64,000 bases of DNA from Diphasiastrum complanatum. Its lineage: Eukaryota > Streptophyta > Lycopodiopsida > Lycopodiales > Lycopodiaceae. Of this stretch, positions 21,247 through 31,979 are shown piece after piece. Numbering within the stretch: the stretch's first letter is position 1; every line of letters starts with the position of its first letter. The stretch lies in contig CM055098.1 in NCBI GenBank assembly GCA_029204225.1, forward strand, positions 55,661,458-55,725,457, in the 5' to 3' direction. The notes beneath the pieces were generated by a model. The model saw only the letters and a list, made by a program, of their open reading frames with translations. It searched no databases and had not been told where the DNA came from. The position numbers and the translations under genes were made by a program.

Positions 21247-23049
21247 TTGTTTGTAGAAGTCACTAGTAAGATGGGATCTGCTGGAGCATACCTTCTAGAA
21301 GCTAGTGAGAGGTTGAATTCTACAAATTATGCTATTTGGAAGGTTAGAATGGAGTCACTCTTAGTGCTCCAAGACCTTTATGAGTTCTTGATTGAAGATG
21401 AAGATGAACCTCTAGGTGCACAGGAGTTAGCTAGATACAAGAAGAGATCTAGGCTTGCACTTCATTGTGTGAAGATAAATGTGAGCAATGATTTGTTGAG
21501 AGAAGTATCAGCATGTACTAGTGCTAAAGAGGCTTGGGAGTCTTTAAAATCAATCTATGAGTCTAGCAACACTTCTAGAGTTCTTATGCTTAGAAATCAA
21601 ATTTTGCAAAGCATGAGAAGAAGTGAGGAGAGTGCACAGGATTATGTACTCAGAATCAAGTCTCTAAATAGGGAGTTGGCTTCCATTGGAGAGAAGATTC
21701 ATGATGGAGAGCTTGTACAAATTGTCCTTAATGGTCTAGGAGATGACTTTGCAAATTTGGTCCAAAGTTTTGCCATCCAAGACACTTTGCCAACTATAGA
21801 AAAACTTCACAGTGTATTAGTGGCTGAAGAGTGTAGGATGCTCCATGCAAAATCTAGGATGAGTTCCTTGTCTTTGCAGGATGGTGATTGGAAAGCCAAT
21901 TTCTCATTCAAGGGCAAAAAGACCAATGGAAAGAAGAAGCATCCAAAGGAGGCCAAAGAAGACGATGATGCATCAAGCTCAAAGGACAAGTCAAAGCAAA
22001 AATGCTTCTTTTGTGGAAGGAAGGAGCATTATGCATCTGAATGCTACAAGAGGCTAAGAGCACAAGTGGAGGAGGACAAACAAGGAAACCTTGCAAAGGA
22101 GGAGGAGGATGAAGTAGATGTATTCTTGATGGCATCTACATCCTCACCAACAAGCAATAGCAATTCAAGAGACAATTGGTGGATCGACAGTGGGGCTAGC
22201 TCTCACATGTCTTGTGAAAAGGACTTTTTCTCAACCTTACACTCTTTCAATGCTGCTAAAAAGTTTGTCTTTACTGCAAATGATGAAGAGTGTAGGATAG
22301 ATGGTGTTGGCACCATCTCTTTGTGTCTAGAATCCTCAAAATGCATAGATCTAGAAAATGTCCTTTATGTACCATCAATCACCAAGAATATGCTTAGTGT
22401 TGGTTTACTCTTAGAAAGTGGTTTGGATGTCCACTTTAAGCATGGTGTTTGTTTCATCTTGAAGAATGCTGTTTGCATTGCAAAGGGATTTAAGCATGGA
22501 AGATTGTTTAAGTTGGAAGCTAGTGTTGCTTTTGAAAGAATGAGCTTGGCAAATGAGGAGATCACTCAAAATGAGATCTTGGCAAAGTGTGATCTTGCTT
22601 GCATTGAGGAGGACCATCAAAAGGAGGAAGATATTGAGGATCAGCCTCAAAGCATGAGAGTTCCAAGGGAGTCCTCAATGACAATGGCCGAGTCATCAAA
22701 TTGCATGCAAATTGTCCATTCAAGTGTGCATCTTGCAAGGGTGGTGAGCATTGGAGAGTCTACTATCTTTGAATACTTTTTGGAAAGTATTAGTAGACAT
22801 GAGGTGTCTTGTTTCTTACCTTTAAGATCCATGGTGTTTATTACTTTGTATGACAAGACAATGAAATGGGATGCTTTGAAATCTACATTTGTTGTTGATA
22901 AAGCAGTTTCATTGGATAACTATTTTTGTAATAGTTTGAATAGAGTCATAAAAGATGAAACATCATTTGCTTTGAAAATCTTTGTGTCCACATGCTTTGT
23001 GCATGATCATTCCAATGTAAGGACCAAGATTATCCTATTTCAACGATAG
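21247..23049 (+). CDS. inner copia gag-protease fused to degenerate integrase
   Basis: One open frame of 600 residues. A gag core occupies about residues 15-205 (STNYAIWKVRMESLLVLQDL, GELVQIVLNGLGDDFANL). The zinc knuckle CFFCGRKEHYASEC is at 253-266, with Glu where Gly is usual. The protease WWIDSGASSHM has its Asp at 314. VLYVPSITKNMLSVG (about 375-390) belongs to the protease/pre-integrase linker. From about 430 on the sequence is a strongly diverged integrase: VHSSVHLARVV and FLPLRSMVF align with IHSNVHFSSSM and LLSSRSMVF of the 1.3-kb copy, and NYFCNSLNRV with NYLCNRLPHI. The DDE acids are not preserved. It is a retroelement protein, not a host gene. The annotated start may be preceded by a better one at MGSAGAYL (residue 10). 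Confidence 0.8.
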   Translation: MFVEVTSKMGSAGAYLLEASERLNSTNYAIWKVRMESLLVLQDLYEFLIEDEDEPLGAQELARYKKRSRLALHCVKINVSNDLLREVSACTSAKEAWESLKSIYESSNTSRVLMLRNQILQSMRRSEESAQDYVLRIKSLNRELASIGEKIHDGELVQIVLNGLGDDFANLVQSFAIQDTLPTIEKLHSVLVAEECRMLHAKSRMSSLSLQDGDWKANFSFKGKKTNGKKKHPKEAKEDDDASSSKDKSKQKCFFCGRKEHYASECYKRLRAQVEEDKQGNLAKEEEDEVDVFLMASTSSPTSNSNSRDNWWIDSGASSHMSCEKDFFSTLHSFNAAKKFVFTANDEECRIDGVGTISLCLESSKCIDLENVLYVPSITKNMLSVGLLLESGLDVHFKHGVCFILKNAVCIAKGFKHGRLFKLEASVAFERMSLANEEITQNEILAKCDLACIEEDHQKEEDIEDQPQSMRVPRESSMTMAESSNCMQIVHSSVHLARVVSIGESTIFEYFLESISRHEVSCFLPLRSMVFITLYDKTMKWDALKSTFVVDKAVSLDNYFCNSLNRVIKDETSFALKIFVSTCFVHDHSNVRTKIILFQR

Positions 23050-23054
23050 GAATA

Positions 23055-23420
23055 ATGGTAGTGTTTTGCTCTTCAAGTAGAGATTGTAGAATCTACTTGT
23101 TTTCAACCAAAGAATTTGTCAATGGTGGAAATGTGATCTTTCAAGAGTGGAAGATTTGTAAACTTGAAGAAGCACCTTTGGATCAACACATTATTCAATT
23201 CATTGATGTTTTGGAGTCAAGTCAAGTGGAGGATCAAGCTCAAGACCCGAGGACTCCAAGAAGAATCTTGAGTATCAAGATGGAGCCATCTAGGCTCAAT
23301 CATATGGATCAAGCAAGACAAGTTGTCTTTGGCAACATTATTTATGCACTTAATATTTTCATTGATGTATCTTCAAGTGCACAAAATGCCTTGGAATCCA
23401 TGGCTTGGCATGATGTTTAG
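23055..23420 (+). pseudogene. inner copia degenerate integrase end and RT start
   Basis: CRIYLFSTKEFVNGGNVIFQ aligns with RIYDPISKEFKVSRDVLFH of the 56.6-kb copy. DQAQDPRTPRRI aligns with DLSQDPRVPRRS, and ALESMAWHDV with the WKDAMQVEF start of reverse transcriptase. The rest of reverse transcriptase and RNase H is missing; about 200 unassigned bases lead to the purine tract. Confidence 0.6.
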
Positions 23421-23618
23421 TTTTGAAGTGTGCTACATGTATATAGACACATTTATGGAACATCTTGTAAGGGATCCTCTAAGAGGTGGTGAAAGATCCT
23501 TCATGGACATCATTCTCTATTGGAGTCTCAAAAGTTCCTTCTTTGTAGCTGGATTTTTTAGACACTTCTAAAAGCTTTCATTGATCTATCAAGAGAGTTG
23601 TAAATAGATCAAGCTAAA

Positions 23619-24332
23619 TTTGAGGAGGAGTGTGAAGAATTGCCAAAAATTGGCAAATCTAGCTTGATCAAAAACCATGTAGAATAGTGTAAATTGTGTA
23701 CACAAGTGGGTCCCACACATGTGAGGCCATGATGCTACATGGGAAACCCATCCTAATGTAGGTTAGGTCAAGTCAAGAGAGTTGGTCATGTCTATTTGGT
23801 GGTCATCCCTACTTTATAGGACCTACACCTAAGTTTAAGGTGAAAATTTGACCAACTACCTACCTACCAAGCATAACTCTAGAAAATAGACTAGGGTTTC
23901 ATTTTAGGTCAAGGAGAGTGAGTTAACTTCCTTATTACATGCTGGAAATCCACCTAACTTCAAGAAGGAAGTCGAATTTGCTATGTATTCCCTCTCTCCA
24001 TAGTGAAAAAAAAAGAAAATTTTTGGAGCTCATTGGCAATCTCAAGCTAGTTCACTATGTACATTGAGTTTTTGTGATCCAAATGAAACCAAATCAATTT
24101 CTACTTGCTTCTCAGGTTTAAGGCCGTACTACAGCCTGTAGTACACACGTGTGGGCTCGGATTTCAATGTTTATCAATGCTTTTGATTGTTAATGCTTGT
24201 TGTTTGTCAAATTGCCAATCTAGATCAACTTTTTTGTATCTGGTTTTTTGATAGATTGTTAAGCAAGCATCCAATCACTCTTGTGGATCTTTTTTAGATC
24301 CATTTATGGTCCTAAAGTACAGTACTTTCACA
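23619..24332 (+). repeat. purine tract and 3' LTR of the inner element
   Basis: TTTGAGGAGGAG abuts the LTR, which starts at 23631 (TGTGAAGAATTGCC) and ends at 24332 (TTTCACA), 702 bp. CACACGTGTG is at 24144-24153. It is followed by the second GTGGT. Confidence 0.95.
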
Positions 24333-24551
24333 GTGGTGAGTGTGTGATCGAAGGTATTGGTTCAATTCCTATTTGTCTCTCTACTAATAGGAAAGCAAGA
24401 CTTGATGGTGTTCTTTACATTCCTTCACTTTCAAAGAATTTGCTAAGTGTTTTTCAAATGATAGAGAAAGGATACATGGTAAAGTTTGGTGGTGATGCTT
24501 GTTTCATTACAAAGGAGGAAATCTTGGTTGCTAGGGGCAATAGACAAGGTA

Positions 24552-25235
24552 GATGCTTTTGTTATGGCTAACAAAAAGGATGGAATGGAAAAGGAGATTG
24601 GTCTCAACTTTCCAAAGTTACCTTTTAGCATCAATAAGATTGGTGGATCTTATGCAAAGTCTAATAAGCTTCCTTATGCTAGATCTAGGTCAAGATCTAA
24701 TATGCTTCTTGGAGATGTTCATCTTTGTGCTAACTTGGCTAGTCTTGAGGATAATGATGGTGTTTCAATGGTTCTTCATGGCAAGTGAAAGCATGCAAAA
24801 GGTAAGGAAAGAGCTAACTTCATCAATGGAGGTGAAGGTTCCCCTTGGAAAAGATTGTTGTTAATGATTTCTTTGATCATATGGAAAAGGATGTTGTTAG
24901 GTGCATGCATGAAGGAGGTGGTTCTTCTACATTCTTTTGTTATAATTCCAAGAAAGTCATTTTTCCAACAAGTAGAGTTACATGTCTTTATAAAGAGAGT
25001 AGATCAAATGGTTCTATCAAGAGACCTGGTGAGGAAGATAGTCACAAGTCAAGAAGAAGAGAAGTATGTGAAGAGTTCAAAGTAGGATGTACTTTGAATG
25101 ATGTCATTGTGAATGATAGTGAGAAAGAATCATTATTATATGAGTCATTACCTAAAACATTGAGTAGAAGTTTTTGTTTGAAAAAAGAGAGTACTTCAAT
25201 CATCCTTATGTTGAAGGTACTAATCATTTTTTTTC
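24552..25235 (+). pseudogene. outer copia pol region, unassigned degenerate part
   Basis: Several overlapping short frames (for example 24486-24788 and 24845-25246) follow the protease/pre-integrase join. I could not align them convincingly to integrase, although position and length fit a decayed integrase. They are AT-rich, with frequent GATGATGTT-like words. Confidence 0.35.
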
Positions 25236-26471
25236 ATGGCTTCTAATGTTTTTGAGGTTTCTACTTCTTATGATGCAATCATTAAGAGGGAGTCTTATGA
25301 AGGGAAGAGCAATGGAAGATTGGTTCTTGGGAAGATCCAAGGCATGGATCTTACATCTCTTCATCAACTCAAAGGATTCTATGATTATGAATTGATCACT
25401 CATGATCAAGATGGCAAAAGGTTGGTTGGAGAAGACTACATGGAGCAAATCGAGAGGCAATTTCTTCAAGGCAAGGGAGATCTCATTGGTGAGCTTATTG
25501 AGGTTTGTTATGGACTCAAGAGGGCTACATTTATTAGGTTTGATACTCATCTTCACCTACTCTACTTCATGTTGGATGAAAAGTTTGGAATCTATCTTTT
25601 GATTTATGATGGTGACATTGGTGACATTGTTTTCACTAACCTTTGTGGAAATTCGAGATCAAGCATTGATGAGTTCTTGTTAGATCTAGATCATATGTTT
25701 GAGAGGGAGTATTTCCAGAGGTTCAGGTCTGAAGATATTCATATCTTTGATATCTTTGATGATCAAGAGAAAGGTAAGCAAGTGGAAGCGACTCACTTTG
25801 CTTTACTCACATGTTTTGGAGAATTTTCTTGTGAAGATGATGCTATGCAAGTGGATATTGGTTCTCATGGTTTTCATACTGAAAAAGCAAGTAATGGATC
25901 TAGAAAACAAAGTTTGTTCAATGACTTTGATGGTCAAGAGGAAGATCAAGAGGTTGGTCTCAAAGGGCTTCAACGACACAAAAGGAAAGATAGCAATTTG
26001 GAGCTAGTCAAGAGCATCAAAGGAAGGTTATTTGGCAAAGATGTTATGGATCTATTTTTGCAGCTTATTAAAGACTCAAGTAAGGTCAAAGGAGCAGCAA
26101 GGAAGTGTTGTTCAAGTTTAATTTACTTGTTCTATCTCATGTTTGAGATATTTCATGTGGATGTGTGCAAATTTTCAAGATATGGACAAACTAGCTACAT
26201 TGTCTTGCAATATCTTATTGTTGGAGTTGTACTAGCATTCTTGGTTGGTTTTGCTGATGGAAATGAAGCTATTGGAGGTTCATTATGTCACTCATTCATG
26301 TCCAAGTCATCAAGTGTCGATGATATCTTGTGGCAATATGGAGATGGAGGCTCATTCATGGAGTTTTATGGTGGAGACATATCAAGAAAGGACAAAGTTG
26401 GAGGAGACAAGCAAGCAAATGGTCATCACTCACATTTATTGTTTGGTTGCTGTAATTTTCCAGAGAGTTAA
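25236..26471 (+). CDS. outer copia 411-codon frame with degenerate RT-like sequence
   Basis: Uninterrupted frame. Residues 65-140 keep the order of copia reverse transcriptase motifs: DYMEQIERQFLQGKGDLIGE, CYGLKRATFIRFDTHL and IYLLIYDGDIGDIVFTNL, comparable to YMEQP..., LYGLKQAPR.W..RFD and LLILYVDD. The catalytic Y-x-D-D has become Y-D-G-D, so polymerase activity is not expected. The middle is acidic and unassigned. A hydrophobic stretch (IVLQYLIVGVVLAFLVGF, about 319-336) could be a membrane segment. LVGFADGNEAIGGSLCHSFM recurs as a remnant at 63.15 kb. A chance survivor of decay or a retained non-autonomous-element protein are both possible. Confidence 0.45.
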   Translation: MASNVFEVSTSYDAIIKRESYEGKSNGRLVLGKIQGMDLTSLHQLKGFYDYELITHDQDGKRLVGEDYMEQIERQFLQGKGDLIGELIEVCYGLKRATFIRFDTHLHLLYFMLDEKFGIYLLIYDGDIGDIVFTNLCGNSRSSIDEFLLDLDHMFEREYFQRFRSEDIHIFDIFDDQEKGKQVEATHFALLTCFGEFSCEDDAMQVDIGSHGFHTEKASNGSRKQSLFNDFDGQEEDQEVGLKGLQRHKRKDSNLELVKSIKGRLFGKDVMDLFLQLIKDSSKVKGAARKCCSSLIYLFYLMFEIFHVDVCKFSRYGQTSYIVLQYLIVGVVLAFLVGFADGNEAIGGSLCHSFMSKSSSVDDILWQYGDGGSFMEFYGGDISRKDKVGGDKQANGHHSHLLFGCCNFPES

Positions 26472-26706
26472 AAGTTTGAAAAATGGAGGAATCATTCCAT
26501 TCACATTCTATTTGGTTCTTCATGTTCTAGTTATATCTTGATGTGTAAAATTGATGTAAGAAATAGTGAAGCATCCAATTTGGACACTATTCTCTATATC
26601 AATTATGAAAGATACTTTAGAACCTTAGAAAGGAGATCTATACTTAGGATGGAGATCATTCTAAAGTTGGATCAAAGTTCTATTGTCAAAACTATGCCAA
26701 AACTAG

Positions 26707-27352
26707 TTGAAGAGGGAGTGTGAGAGATTTCAACTAGTTTAGTCTAGTTTAGTCACATTTTGGTAAATTGTCAATAAGAGGCCAAAACTCATTTTAGACT
26801 TAGAGATGAACTTTTTGAAGTTATGTTAGTTTAAAATACATTCGATAAACACTTTTTAAAAGTGTGGGAAAGTTGGTAGTCAAGTTTGAGAGAGATTCAA
26901 ATTTGAACTTTGGGTACATTGAATCTAGACCCAGAAATAGTAGGGTTTACATTATGGAGGGAAAGCCAAGTGGCCAAATAGGGTTTGGAAACTCTATAAA
27001 AGGATGTAACTCATGGAGAGACACATCTTCTCTCTTCTCTCTCTCATTTCATCATTATACATGGTCATTGGTGCACTATCTTAGTGTTATCTTGCAATCT
27101 TGTGTATAGAAGGCTCATTTATTGCTATTTTCGGTTCCACACGTGTGAAATACAATAGGGTACTGTAATTGTACGAACAACAAGCATATTTTATGTTTTG
27201 GTTCATGTTTGATCAATATCTCTTAGAGTTTGCATCTCATTTTGTATGTAGATGCTGATTTTTCTACATTGGCGGGATTGTTGGTTTGTTCCTTTTTGTA
27301 ACCAAAGATTAGGAACATGGATTGGATCTTGAATGATCTGAAATCCTTCACA
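26707..27352 (+). repeat. purine tract and 3' LTR of the outer copia element
   Basis: GTTGAAGAGGGAG precedes the LTR that starts at 26719 and ends at 27352 (634 bp). Relative to the 5' LTR it lacks about 20 bp after CATTATACATGG and has two 2-bp insertions. TATAAAA is at 26995-27001 and CACACGTGTG at 27138-27147. Confidence 0.95.
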
Positions 27353-27357
27353 TTATT

Positions 27358-28896
27358 TACTCATGAGAAATAGAAATTATTTTGTAGCTGAGTTACAAGA
27401 TCTAAGTAAGATATGTGAGTAACATATGTGGGTTCTGGTGGAATTTGCCAGATAAAAATGTGTTTATGTCCTAAGTCATAGTGAGATTATTCACATATGT
27501 GCACGATTAATCTTGTATGAATCTACTGTGTATTCCTGGTTACTAGGGTTATTTGGTGCACTTAACGTAGTCGGTGAACGTAAACATGTGATCAAGTATT
27601 GTTTTGACAGATACTTGCAGAGTTAACAAATCTTTGGATTGGAGCCTTTATGGATTAACTTATAAATGGTTTGGATGAGGATCTAAATGTGGTGTCATAC
27701 TAGTATAATTGAGATCTGCACCTAGACATTTGAGATTTCTGAATCATTGGCAATTAACTTGAGTAGTTGATTACTCCAGGATGAAGTTAATTGATAAAAC
27801 GATTAGTGTGATGTGGATTCACCGGGAATTGATGGTTTTGAGTTATATTGCTTGTAAGACGCATGATTAGTGAATCATTTGGGTTCATCAATTAAAATTG
27901 TGTGCATTGGATATATAGTATTCTTGGGATAGAGTATTCCTTAGTTAAGGAAGGGACTCAGCTCATTAGTGCTTGTATCCCAGAGAGCTCAATTGGATAA
28001 CGAATTACAATGAATCCAAGAATAATAACTGAATTGATATTCAGCAGGACTTTGGGTATCTAGATGTGATTCTGGATTGTAATCTAAAGTTTTTGTAGTT
28101 TAAGATGATTGTCATTTTGGTATGTGTTCAGTCTTTAATTACCAATGGTTTATAGAGCTTGAATCCTGCACTTCAATTAAAGAATCCTATTTGAAAAATA
28201 TTCCTAAATCCAGTATTTTCTTAGTAGAAATTTTTTGGAATAATTCTTACTTTTCCTAAGTTATGTGGACATATACTCCAGTATCCTATAAATGATTAAG
28301 TATGGTTTTGGGATTCCAAAAAATTATGATTGACAAATCATATGAATCTAAATATTTATGATTGATAGATCATAAATAGATACTTAATTATTGTCAGAGG
28401 ACTATAAGGAATTGCAATGGTTCTTAAGTGTGATGATTAATTCTTGATCTATTATTTGAGGAGGAATTCAGATCAGTGTTTTTGAATATTTCTACTCCAG
28501 TATTTTAATTGAGAGCCTATGGATCTCACAGACATTATCTTGTTTATCTAGCGGATGCTATTCTGCTACAGTTTATGGTCTGCAGATGCTTGAGTACAAT
28601 TCTTCATTTGATTAGATCTCCAATTATCATAGGAGACAGACAAGTCTATTAAGATGAATGAATGTTATTTTCTTGCATTCGGTGTTAGGAATAGGAGCAT
28701 TTAACTCAAAAGAGTATCTGGGATGCTTAGAGTTGAGTTTTAATCGTTCTATATCTTAATGATTCTCCTAGAGATTCTAGCTGAACGAGTTATCATATCT
28801 TAGAATTGGATTCTAAGGATAGTTGTACTTGGAAGTTTTTATGAATTGTCTGTCAAATTTGTGTATGATTTCAGACTGTAATTATTATTTTCTTTA
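27358..28896. other. AT-rich DNA, no gene supported
   Basis: Continuation of the AT-rich block interrupted at 17883. No family, RNA gene or repeat was recognised; stops are frequent in all frames. Confidence 0.5.
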
Positions 28897-28901
28897 ACTT
28901 T

Positions 28902-29969
28902 TGTTAGCAGATTCTAGAAAATCTCCAAGTGCCGAGCCAAGTTGAAGACACAAGTTATCTCTCACCCATGACCGAGGAGGTCTCAGAAGGAAGAGAGCGA
29001 AGAAGCATGAGAGCCGAGGAAGTACTAGCTAGGAAGATAGTGAGTTATGTATGTGAGCCTACATGGTGTATGCCAAAGAAAGAATGGCCATGTAGGAGCT
29101 AGTAATCTCCCCTTAAATTAGTTAGAGTGAGCCACCTTTTGATGGTGACCTTTAGTAGTAAGGGCAAATTCCACATGTAATTTCTAATTTGGTGGAATTG
29201 CCACATGGGCTCCACATGGACAGCCTTCTTGCTTATTTAAGGGCCCCCCTCTCTTGTGAGGGAGCTTTGAATGTATTGTCAAGTTCTCTTGAGCTAATAA
29301 AGAGGATCCTCCACGAGTTCTTGATGATAGCTAAGCTCCTTGTTCATGGCAATGTTCTTGAGTGAGATTTCTATGAGCATGCTTGATTCCTTTGCATTGT
29401 GGATTAACTAGGTTCTTGTTTCTTGTTTCTTGTTTAGTTGTGGATTAGGATTTAGTTCTTGTTTGTGGAATAAGGTAGTAATCAGCATTCAAGTAAACTA
29501 GATAGGCTGGTTTGTGGTATAGATCTTGCATACTCCCTTGCAACCCAGTTCTTGATTGTTCTTGAGTAATCTAAGCATCAAGTAATGAGTGTTTCTTGAT
29601 TCTTAGATTATTAAAATGCTGCTAGGAATCTTGTTTCTTGTTTCTTGAATCTTGTTTTTTGTTCCAATAGTTAATCTTGTTCTTGATTGTTTTCTAAACT
29701 AGTAGATAGTGGTAGGACTGCTCCCTGTACCAGAACGCTGATCCTCTTGAGCTGTAGATGGTTACATGGCTGGTTTTTTGCATGTAGCTGAATATCGGAA
29801 CCATGTCTCCCATTGACAGGCTAGGAAATACATGTTGAAATCTGAGTAACCCATCCATGTGTTAGCCGTTCTAACAAGAAGAACCATAAGAACCATAAAG
29901 AACGAGAAAGAAAAAGACGAAACCAAGAGATAATTTTGTGTTCACAGATTCAGAGGAAATCAGTGAACA
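28902..29969 (+). repeat. 5' LTR of the Ty3/gypsy element
   Basis: 1068 bp from TGTTAGCAGATTC to GTGAACA. A TATA-like TTATTTAAG (about 29233) and an AATAAA at 29296-29301 mark the likely promoter and polyadenylation signal. The region around 29400-29680 is rich in repeated CTTGTTTCTTG. Confidence 0.9.
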
Positions 29970-29971
29970 TT

Positions 29972-29989
29972 TGGCACCATTCCACAGCT
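29972..29989 (+). other. probable primer-binding site
   Basis: TGGCACCATTCCACAG begins two bases after the LTR. It resembles the TGGCGCCGTTGCC site of many plant Ty3/gypsy elements, with substitutions. The priming tRNA cannot be assigned with certainty. Confidence 0.6.
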
Positions 29990-30250
29990 ACACAGACATT
30001 AAACCACCTAAAAAACAATTTCGATATGTGTAGCACACCATTGCTTTCAGGACTGCCACACTTTCATTACAAAACCCACCACTTTCGTCCTAACTACTGC
30101 GAAGCTCAGTTCTCAACCGACGCTTCACAAGCTGAAAATCAATTGACCCACATGGAAGCCATTTGACGGCTTCCACATTACCAAAACACTACCCGAACCC
30201 AAAAGTCGAACAAAGGCAATACAACGAATTTCAAGATGAATTTTTTTGAG

Positions 30251-31544
30251 AGGAAGAACATACGGAAAGTCCGTTATCAGCTCATATCCCCGAAAAGGAA
30301 CAATCCTTACAGGCACTTGAAGTATTTTCTGACCTCCTTCAAGATCAACTCACTATGTCGTTCCATAGTGCAATCAAATCATTCACCGAACTTCAACGCT
30401 ATATCCATTGTAGTTTTCAGCTACCTCTTATTCCTGATGAACAGCGAAAACCAGAAGAGATTCCTGAAATTTCTCAGATTCCTATGAATCTGATGAATAT
30501 AGGTGTTGCTAAGGGGAATAGCATCACACTACCTTTGTCTTATAAAGATTATTCCGCAGTATCTGCTATCCTCGATAGCGGATCAAAAGTTAATATAATG
30601 GCTTTGTCATTGGCAAAGTCATGGGGCTTCAATATCCTCGATCAACCACGATATAAACTTTGCATGGCTGATCAACGAGTTACTGACCCTGCTAGTCATT
30701 TATCAAATATAAAGGTTTGAATAGCAGGTGTCAAGTTTTTCATCGATTGTGTCATCTTAGACTACCAGAAGATGCCAATACATATAAACTCCTTCTTGGT
30801 ACACCCTGGCTCCAGATGGCAGGTGTTGTCCAAGACTGGAAGAACAACAAAATTATCTTTGGCAACCACGATAAACGAGTCACTGTTGACCCAAATGGCC
30901 ATGTCAAGCCCACCAAAGTATACAATGATTGGCCATCTACAACATATGACAAATCAGATAGTGTGCCGATCCAACCAAAAGACCACTATACACGAACCAC
31001 AGACATAATAAATTGGGGTCATGCACTAGCCACCGTGGACTGTGCGGATTCCAATCGATGTCGTATCGAAACGACTACAAAAGATGTGGATATTCTCTCA
31101 TCTTCTACAGACATTGACACACCCATCATCCCGCTTATGATGATAGATCCCATTCCTATAGCTTGGTGCCCAGGAGAACCTAGTGTCTCTACTGCCCATG
31201 TTTCGGAAGAAGGCAGTCTTTCCATGGATGATGTCGAAGTGACGGATGATTATGTACTCCTCTATCTAGATGCTCAACGTTATCCGTCGAAAGTCATTCC
31301 TAAGAAGATCAAGTCACCGAGACTGTTGGCTCATGTCCCACTAACATCCAAAGTACCAAACACACAAGCATACAGGCCCAAACCCAAAGTATATACTTGG
31401 GACGTGTATCCCGACAAAGTCTGGGATACAATCGACGACAATATGGTAAGTGAGGCCACAACACCACGTATTCAAAAACCACAAAAACCTCGATTACAAA
31501 AAAATAAAATTATTGATACAAAATTAACCGAGTGTCAAAAATAG
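30251..31544 (+). pseudogene. Ty3/gypsy protease and downstream linker
   Basis: Open from 30251 to a TGA at 30718. AILDSGSKVNIMALSLAKSW is the retropepsin active site and CMADQRV the following strand. After the stop and one frameshift the second frame (30717-31544) has YKLLLGTPWLQMAGVVQDW, an RVP flap/dimer-like region, then NWGHALATVDC and an acidic linker (EEGSLSMDDVEVTDDYVLLY). The same blocks appear in the remnants at 2.4 kb and 54.9 kb, so this is a family-wide protease-linker module. Confidence 0.8.
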
Positions 31545-31976
31545 ATGCGTGCGAAGCTTAAACAGCCAATCAAGCCCTTGTCCGAAGAGACAAACACCAA
31601 ACAGTACGACAAAGCTTCCACGTCCAGTAAAGAATCAACTCAAATGATTCCTAAAGTCCCAGAACGTTTTGTGGACCCACTTTTCAATCTTCCACAGAAA
31701 TTCAAAGACTTTACATTGGATGACGTCGTTATCCAGTTACCGCAGCCACATCGGGAACCTACACCAAGTTCCAATTCCTTTGAAGGACCCGCTAAGACAA
31801 TTCCACTAGACCTTAAAGATCCTAACGAGGACATAGATCGAATAGTTCATGTTGGTGCACATCTGTCATCAACCCAACTGTCTAATCTAGAGATTTTATT
31901 ACACAAATATAGAAATGTATTTGCATAAAATTGCGAGTATGGCAAAGACTTTCCCATACGTTTCTTAAGCCGACAA
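31545..31976 (+). pseudogene. N-terminal edge of reverse transcriptase, then deletion join
   Basis: LSNLEILLHKYRNVFA is the short helix that precedes Ty3/gypsy reverse transcriptase. A TAA (31926-31928) stands where the usual FAW has Trp. The reading continues NCEYGKDFPIRFLSRQL and then straight into RNase H, so about 1 kb encoding the polymerase domain was lost near 31945. Confidence 0.7.
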
Positions 31977-31979
31977 CTC

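Larger units (their letters stand above)
19761..24337 (+). mobile_element. inner Ty1/copia element nested in the outer gag, GTGGT target duplication
   Basis: 5' LTR 19766-20465, PBS 20466-20477, gag-protease frame 21247-23049, degenerate pol, purine tract and 3' LTR 23631-24332. GTGGT is duplicated at 19761-19765 and 24333-24337. The element is 4567 bp. The LTRs differ at only about ten positions by hand, fewer than the outer pair, which fits a younger insertion. There is no recognisable catalytic integrase or reverse transcriptase, so mobilisation would need another element. Confidence 0.95.
19136..24571 (+). pseudogene. outer copia gag and protease, interrupted by the inner element
   Basis: The likely start is the ATG at 19136 (MATSGGFML), not the upstream ATG in frame at 19067. 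Gag reads DRLTSINYSTWKVRMESLLE, but lacks about 120 residues of the usual core compared with the inner element's gag. Then come a Lys-rich linker, the zinc knuckle CFYCGIKGHFANEC and the protease WWIDSGASSHM. The frame is cut at 19765 by the inner LTR, which adds about 21 foreign codons. Coding resumes at 24338 as CVIEGIGSIPICLS and VLYIPSLSKNLLSV, and ends at 24571. The two halves join cleanly across one copy of the target duplication. Confidence 0.85.
17879..27357 (+). mobile_element. outer Ty1/copia element with TTATT target duplication
   Basis: Complete LTR to LTR structure: 5' LTR 17884-18533, PBS, gag/protease, degenerate pol, purine tract and 3' LTR 26719-27352. The 5-bp direct duplication TTATT sits at 17879-17883 and 27353-27357. 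It was later split by a second copia element at 19766-24332. Without that insertion the element is about 4.9 kb. Gag is shortened and pol is degenerate, so it is non-autonomous. By hand the LTRs differ at roughly 20 substitutions plus a 20-bp deletion in the 3' copy. Confidence 0.95.
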
